DNA of 9,166 nucleotides, taken from a candidate division BRC1 bacterium ADurb.BinA292. Lineage in GTDB: Bacteria > Sumerlaeota > Sumerlaeia > MVZB01. How positions within the stretch are numbered: the first letter of the stretch is position 1; each line of letters opens with the position of its first letter. The notes under the pieces are model-generated. The model was not told where the DNA came from. It searched no databases and worked only from the letters and a program-made list of their open reading frames with translations. A program made the position numbers and the translations under genes. This document shows positions 6,460 to 9,166 of this stretch, one piece after another. The stretch is taken from NCBI GenBank assembly GCA_002068205.1, contig MVZB01000127.1:1-9166 (forward strand). The letters are read 5' to 3'.

Positions 6460-7041
6460 TCAGTTGGAGCGCAACGCGCGCAGGCCGCCCGGGCCGTAGT
6501 ACATGATCTGGCCGAGGCTGACGGTGCCGTTGGTGGCGTCGTAGGGAACGAAGCCCCAGGCGGCGCCGTTATCGGTGACCATGATCGAGGCGGGTCCGAA
6601 GCTCTGGACGAGGTAGGCGAGGCCCTTCTCCGCGAAGCGGGGGGACATCCCCCGGCCGCCATCCAGATCGTAATGGATGTAGGAGTTGGTCTTGTAGATG
6701 TCGGTCTCGGACCAGTGGGGCGGTTTCTCGAAGGGGTTGAGCATCGCCTCGGTGCTGCTGAGGTAGGCGATGGGGGTCGTCAGGTAGTAGCAGGCGTCGA
6801 GCCACCAGCCGGCCCAGGTCTGAAAGCCATTGGGGACGCCCAGGGGGGGATAGTCCTGGTTGTCGACGTGATAGGATTCGAAGCCGACGGCGACGGAGCG
6901 TTGATCGGCGAGGCAGCGGGAGACTTTGGAGCGGGTCTGGGCCTCGAGGAAGTTGGGTACGGCGATCGCCGCCAGGATGGCGATGATGGCGACGACGATG
7001 AGCAGTTCGATCAGCGTGAAGGCAAAGGGGCGATGATGCAT
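6460..7041 (-). CDS. Type II secretion/type IV pilin-like pseudopilin (P1)
   Basis: A 193-residue prepilin-type protein. A short leader (MHHRPFA) precedes FTLIELLIVVAIIAILAA, with the prepilin peptidase cut between Ala7 and Phe8 and the conserved Glu at mature position 5. The hydrophobic N-terminal helix spans about 8-30 and would anchor the subunit in the inner membrane before assembly into a pseudopilus. The -1 residue is Ala rather than the usual Gly. The globular part contains Cys43 and Cys84, the only cysteines, both conserved in P2, and ends with YDATNGTVSLGQIMYYGPGG (167-186), a tail I know from GspG-like proteins of uncultured bacteria. GGGAG 8 nt upstream selects the ATG at 7041 over the in-frame ATG at 7086. 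It is about three-quarters identical to P2 by eye. No pilin assembly ATPase, platform protein or prepilin peptidase is in the window, so it must use machinery encoded elsewhere. Confidence 0.87.
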   Translation of the reverse strand: MHHRPFAFTLIELLIVVAIIAILAAIAVPNFLEAQTRSKVSRCLADQRSVAVGFESYHVDNQDYPPLGVPNGFQTWAGWWLDACYYLTTPIAYLSSTEAMLNPFEKPPHWSETDIYKTNSYIHYDLDGGRGMSPRFAEKGLAYLVQSFGPASIMVTDNGAAWGFVPYDATNGTVSLGQIMYYGPGGLRALRSN

Positions 7042-7049
7042 GCTGATTT

Positions 7050-7054
7050 CTCCC
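7050..7054 (-). promoter_or_regulatory. Shine-Dalgarno that decides the P1 start
   Basis: GGGAG, 8 nt before the ATG at 7041. The context GGGAGAAATCAGC resembles the P2 site GGGAGGAAATCACCC, showing that the ribosome-binding region was duplicated with the gene. It excludes the in-frame ATG at 7086, which would add 15 non-pilin residues. Confidence 0.6.
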
Positions 7055-7091
7055 GCTGAGATCGAAGGCCAGGCAAGCGCCGGCATGGGGA

Positions 7092-7134
7092 CTCCGCCGG
7101 CCGGGGATCAGGGACGGATCGCCGGCCGGCGGAG
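7092..7134 (-). promoter_or_regulatory. Perfect 13-bp inverted repeat between the two pseudopilin genes
   Basis: CTCCGCCGGCCGG (7092-7104) and its exact reverse complement (7122-7134) flank a 17-nt loop. The RNA hairpin would begin 19 nt after the P2 stop and end about 50 nt before the P1 start. No U-run follows, so it is not a standard intrinsic terminator. A strong 3' hairpin behind the first pilin gene would suit partial termination or message stabilisation, giving more P2 than P1. It is by far the longest perfect stem noticed in the window. Confidence 0.6.
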
Positions 7135-7153
7135 CGTGTTGGGGGGGTGAGGG

Positions 7154-7738
7154 TTACTGAGCCCGGAAGTAGCGTTGCCCTCCCGGACCGTAGTACATGA
7201 TCTGGCCGAGGCTGACGGTGCCGTTGGTGGCGTCGTAGGGGACGAAGCCGAAGGCGCCCTGGTCGGTGACGAGGAGCGAGGCGGGGCCGAAGCTCTGGAT
7301 CAGGTAATACGTGGATTTCTGCTTGTAGATCGGGCTCATGCCCTTGCTCGTGTCGGCCAGGTCGTAGTGAATGTACGAGTTGGTCTTGTAGGGGTTGGAT
7401 TCCGCCCACTGGTTGGGCTTTTCGAATGGATCGATCATGGATTCGGTGCTGGAGAGGTAGGCGATGGGGGTCGTGAGCTGATAACAGCTATCGAGCCACC
7501 AGCCGGCCCAGCCGCCGAAGCCGGGAGGGGTGCCGATGGGGGGATATTTCTGGTTGTCGACGTGATAGGCCTCGAAGCCGACGGCGACGGAGCGTTGATC
7601 GGCGAGGCAGCGGGAGACCTTGGAGCGGGTTTGCGCCTCGAGGAAGTTGGGGACGGCGATCGCCGCCAGGATGGCGATGATCGCGACGACGATGAGCAAT
7701 TCGATCAGGGTGAAAGCGGTCTCATGCCAGCGCTTCAT
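7154..7738 (-). CDS. Type II secretion/type IV pilin-like pseudopilin (P2)
   Basis: A 194-residue prepilin-type protein, paralogue of P1. The leader MKRWHETA is followed by FTLIELLIVVAIIAILAA, so cleavage is expected between Ala8 and Phe9, with Glu at mature position 5. The hydrophobic helix covers about 9-31. Cys44 and Cys85 match the two cysteines of P1 and could form a disulfide after export. An aromatic stretch GWAGWWLDSCYQ (76-87) and the end YDATNGTVSLGQIMYYGPGG (168-187) are shared with P1; the segment between about 100 and 165 differs most. The start is backed by AGGGAGG 9 nt upstream. It lies 70 bp after FG2 and 112 bp before P1. As the first of the two pilins and followed by a strong hairpin it could be the more abundant subunit. 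Whether it builds a secretion pseudopilus or a pilus cannot be decided here. Confidence 0.88.
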   Translation of the reverse strand: MKRWHETAFTLIELLIVVAIIAILAAIAVPNFLEAQTRSKVSRCLADQRSVAVGFEAYHVDNQKYPPIGTPPGFGGWAGWWLDSCYQLTTPIAYLSSTESMIDPFEKPNQWAESNPYKTNSYIHYDLADTSKGMSPIYKQKSTYYLIQSFGPASLLVTDQGAFGFVPYDATNGTVSLGQIMYYGPGGQRYFRAQ

Positions 7739-7747
7739 GGGTGATTT

Positions 7748-7754
7748 CCTCCCT
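7748..7754 (-). promoter_or_regulatory. Shine-Dalgarno of P2
   Basis: AGGGAGG, 9 nt before the ATG at 7738, the strongest ribosome-binding site in the window. It sits next to a small AT-rich patch (AACTTAACTTA on the minus strand, about 7754-7764) that is unusual for this GC-rich sequence; no -10/-35 pair is convincing. Confidence 0.6.
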
Positions 7755-7768
7755 AAGTTAAGTTTGGG

Positions 7769-7787
7769 CCCCCGCCCGGGGCGGGGA
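7769..7787 (-). other. GC hairpin between FG2 and P2
   Basis: CCCCGCC and GGCGGGG arms (7 bp at 7770-7776 and 7780-7786, plus a possible G-U closing pair) with a 3-nt loop, about 20 nt past the FG2 stop. It is followed on the minus strand by GGGCCCAAACTTAACTT rather than a U-run. It may be a 3'-end or attenuating structure of the FG2 message. Confidence 0.35.
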
Positions 7788-7808
7788 GCTGCGATTGGTT
7801 TTCAAGCT

Positions 7809-9166
7809 TCAGTACAAGATCCAGTGGCGGGCGGGATTGGGTTGATCGCCGGGCCCGTCGATGAGGTAGAGTTCGCCGTTTTCGAGCGCATAGACGATTT
7901 CGATGTCGGGGTCGCTATCCACGTTGCCGGCAGCCATCGCGGTGATGGCGGTGCTGGAAGCAGGGATGACATCGTCCTTGGAGGCGCTGTTGAGCAGGGC
8001 GGCATTGGACGGCGGCACGTAGGTGTTGCCGTCGCCGGGGAATGCGGCCGAGGGGGCGCCGTTTTGACTGATGAAGCCGCCCTTGTCCCACTGGTAGCGC
8101 CAGAGGTGCCACATGCCGGTGTTGACGTTCTGGGCGACGGCGAGGAGGTCCTGATGGCCGTCGCCGGTGACGTCGGCGACATCGAGGATCGTCCACTTGT
8201 AGGGGCCGAAATCCTCGATATCGAACTCGAGGAACTGGACGGGGGCGAAGGCGCCGTTGGCCGGGGTCTGACGGATTTCGAGGACGCCCAGATTGTTGGT
8301 CTCGCCGGTGGCCGGCCACGGCGGATTGCCGTAGAGCTCGCCGTCAAAGCTGTCGAAGCGGGCCACGGCCATGTCGGCCTTGCCGTCGCGGGTCAAGTCG
8401 TCGGTGCCGGCGATGGCCATGGCGGTCAGGCCCATCTGGCCGTGCGGGAAATCCCAGAGGAGTTCGTGGATGACGATGCCGACTTTGAGCAGGGCGTTGG
8501 GGACGAATTCGATCGGATCGTCGAAGTACTCCGCCTCATCGCCCGGCTTGAAGGTGCCGGCATCCGTGCCGCCGTTGGCCGACATCACGTTGCAGGTGAG
8601 GGTGTGGCCCCACCCGGGGGAGCGGTTCCAGAGGTTCTCGACGATGAACAGATCGGGTTCGCCGTCGCCAGTGATGTCGCCGACGGCGATGGTGGTTTCC
8701 TCGGTATTCTCACGGCCGAATTCGAGGTCGGAGACGCTGGTCTGGGTGCCGAAGGCGCCGTCGCCGGCGCGCCGATGCAGATAGATGCGCTGCGGGCCGA
8801 AACCGAGCGAGCGAATCGGGTTGGCATGACCCGGCCAGGGCTGGTCGTAATTGATATCGCTGGTGACGAGGGTCTGGACGCCGTCGCCGAGCAGGTCGCC
8901 GATAGCGATGCCCTGCCAGAAGATGCTCTGGCGGCCGGCGCCGTTCTCGACCAGGATGTTGGCTTCGCTGTCGTCATTGGGGGAGAAGCCGGCGGCGTTG
9001 CGCTGGTAGTGGCGCAACGAGGTTGTCGTCTCGAAGGAGTTGACGGCGACGCTCAGGTCGGTCTTGCCGTCGTTGCTGTAATCGCCCGCGACCATCAGGA
9101 TCGGCGGGGTGGGGGTGCCCTCGGGGTTTGAGCCGACGTTGGTGAAGGCCGCGATCTGTTCATGGG
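7809..9166 (-). CDS. Secreted FG-GAP/VCBS repeat beta-propeller protein (FG2), N-terminus outside window
   Basis: About 451 residues are visible. The frame is open to the window edge: codons upstream of the ATG at 9095 translate to HEQIAAFTNVGS...TPPIL, matching FG1 residues about 103-124, so the ATG at 9095 is internal and roughly 100 residues including the signal peptide are missing. Six propeller-type repeats are visible, with Ca-binding-type loops DYSNDGKTD, DITGDGEPD, DVTGDGHQD and a degenerate NVDSDPDIE; the missing seventh corresponds to FG1 residues 62-80. FG1 and FG2 share long blocks, such as GLWHLWRY or GMWHLWRY followed by WDKGGF and GAPSAAFP, and stop at the same aligned point (ARSWMLF, ARHWILY). 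The gene precedes pseudopilin P2 by 70 bp. It is presumably exported like FG1; ligand and role are unknown. Confidence 0.85.
   Translation of the reverse strand, partial: HEQIAAFTNVGSNPEGTPTPPILMVAGDYSNDGKTDLSVAVNSFETTTSLRHYQRNAAGFSPNDDSEANILVENGAGRQSIFWQGIAIGDLLGDGVQTLVTSDINYDQPWPGHANPIRSLGFGPQRIYLHRRAGDGAFGTQTSVSDLEFGRENTEETTIAVGDITGDGEPDLFIVENLWNRSPGWGHTLTCNVMSANGGTDAGTFKPGDEAEYFDDPIEFVPNALLKVGIVIHELLWDFPHGQMGLTAMAIAGTDDLTRDGKADMAVARFDSFDGELYGNPPWPATGETNNLGVLEIRQTPANGAFAPVQFLEFDIEDFGPYKWTILDVADVTGDGHQDLLAVAQNVNTGMWHLWRYQWDKGGFISQNGAPSAAFPGDGNTYVPPSNAALLNSASKDDVIPASSTAITAMAAGNVDSDPDIEIVYALENGELYLIDGPGDQPNPARHWILY

Noticed and set aside
4553..6499. A 648-codon plus-strand open frame across FG1
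   Set aside because: Low-complexity antisense translation; the minus strand has seven propeller repeats, a signal peptide and a paralogue.
5031..6662. A 543-codon minus-strand frame overlapping FG1
   Set aside because: Arg/Pro-rich out-of-frame translation of the FG1 gene with no motifs; it also runs into P1 in the wrong frame.
7042..7086. Upstream ATG at 7086 as the P1 start
   Set aside because: Adds 15 residues before a leader that is already complete; no ribosome-binding site there, whereas GGGAG precedes the ATG at 7041 and matches the P2 site.
9093..9095. ATG at 9095 as the FG2 start
   Set aside because: The upstream in-frame codons match FG1 residues 103-124, so the frame is coding through the window edge.
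7620..9131. A 503-codon plus-strand open frame across FG2 and P2
   Set aside because: Spans the antisense of two separate real genes and their gap, and resembles the antisense frame of FG1 only because FG1 and FG2 are paralogues.
1..9166. CRISPR array, tRNA or rRNA genes, transposase or att-like sites
   Set aside because: No regularly spaced repeats, cloverleaf-like sequences, rRNA segments or transposase motifs were seen; the window is filled by the genes listed.

Overview
This is a GC-rich window (by eye about two thirds G+C) in which every convincing gene lies on the minus strand, so transcription runs from high to low coordinates. The genes are typical of an uncultured, environmentally derived bacterium. 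The two prepilin-type proteins carry the AFTLIELLIVVAIIAILAAIAVPNF-type leader and a YDxTNGTVSLGQI-type C-terminus. Together with large secreted FG-GAP proteins and a secreted glycoside hydrolase, they recall Planctomycetes-like or candidate lineages such as Sumerlaeota or Hydrogenedentota. That placement is from memory of protein style only; no marker gene is present to settle it.

Layout in transcription order. (1) 9166-7809: C-terminal four fifths of a secreted FG-GAP/VCBS beta-propeller protein (FG2), cut by the window edge. (2) 7738-7154: type II secretion/type IV pilin-like pseudopilin (P2). (3) A perfect 13-bp inverted repeat in the gap. (4) 7041-6460: a second, closely related pseudopilin (P1). 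(5) 6433-4784: a full-length FG-GAP protein (FG1), a close paralogue of FG2. (6) A 127-bp gap with two GC-rich hairpins and a coding-like tail in frame after the FG1 stop. (7) 4656-3454: class I/II PLP-dependent aminotransferase. (8) 3411-2527: acetamidase/formamidase family amidohydrolase. (9) 2497-119: large secreted glycoside hydrolase, best guess clan GH-D (GH36/GH27-like). (10) 63-1: first 21 codons of a Tat-exported protein that runs off the window.

The window falls into two modules. The upstream half is a duplicated secretion/surface module in the order FG-GAP, pseudopilin, pseudopilin, FG-GAP, with the two pseudopilins nearly identical at DNA level at both ends of the gene. The downstream half is a tightly spaced cluster (gaps of 42, 29 and 55 bp) combining two cytoplasmic nitrogen-metabolism enzymes with an exported glycoside hydrolase and a Tat substrate. 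This could be a catabolic operon for a nitrogen-containing or amide-containing glycan or metabolite, but the substrate cannot be read from the sequence.

Most genes have a good Shine-Dalgarno sequence, so their starts are well supported. No tRNA, rRNA, CRISPR array, transposase or canonical U-tailed terminator was seen. No gene-free stretch exceeds 130 bp. Very long open frames on the plus strand are antisense shadows of the real genes.
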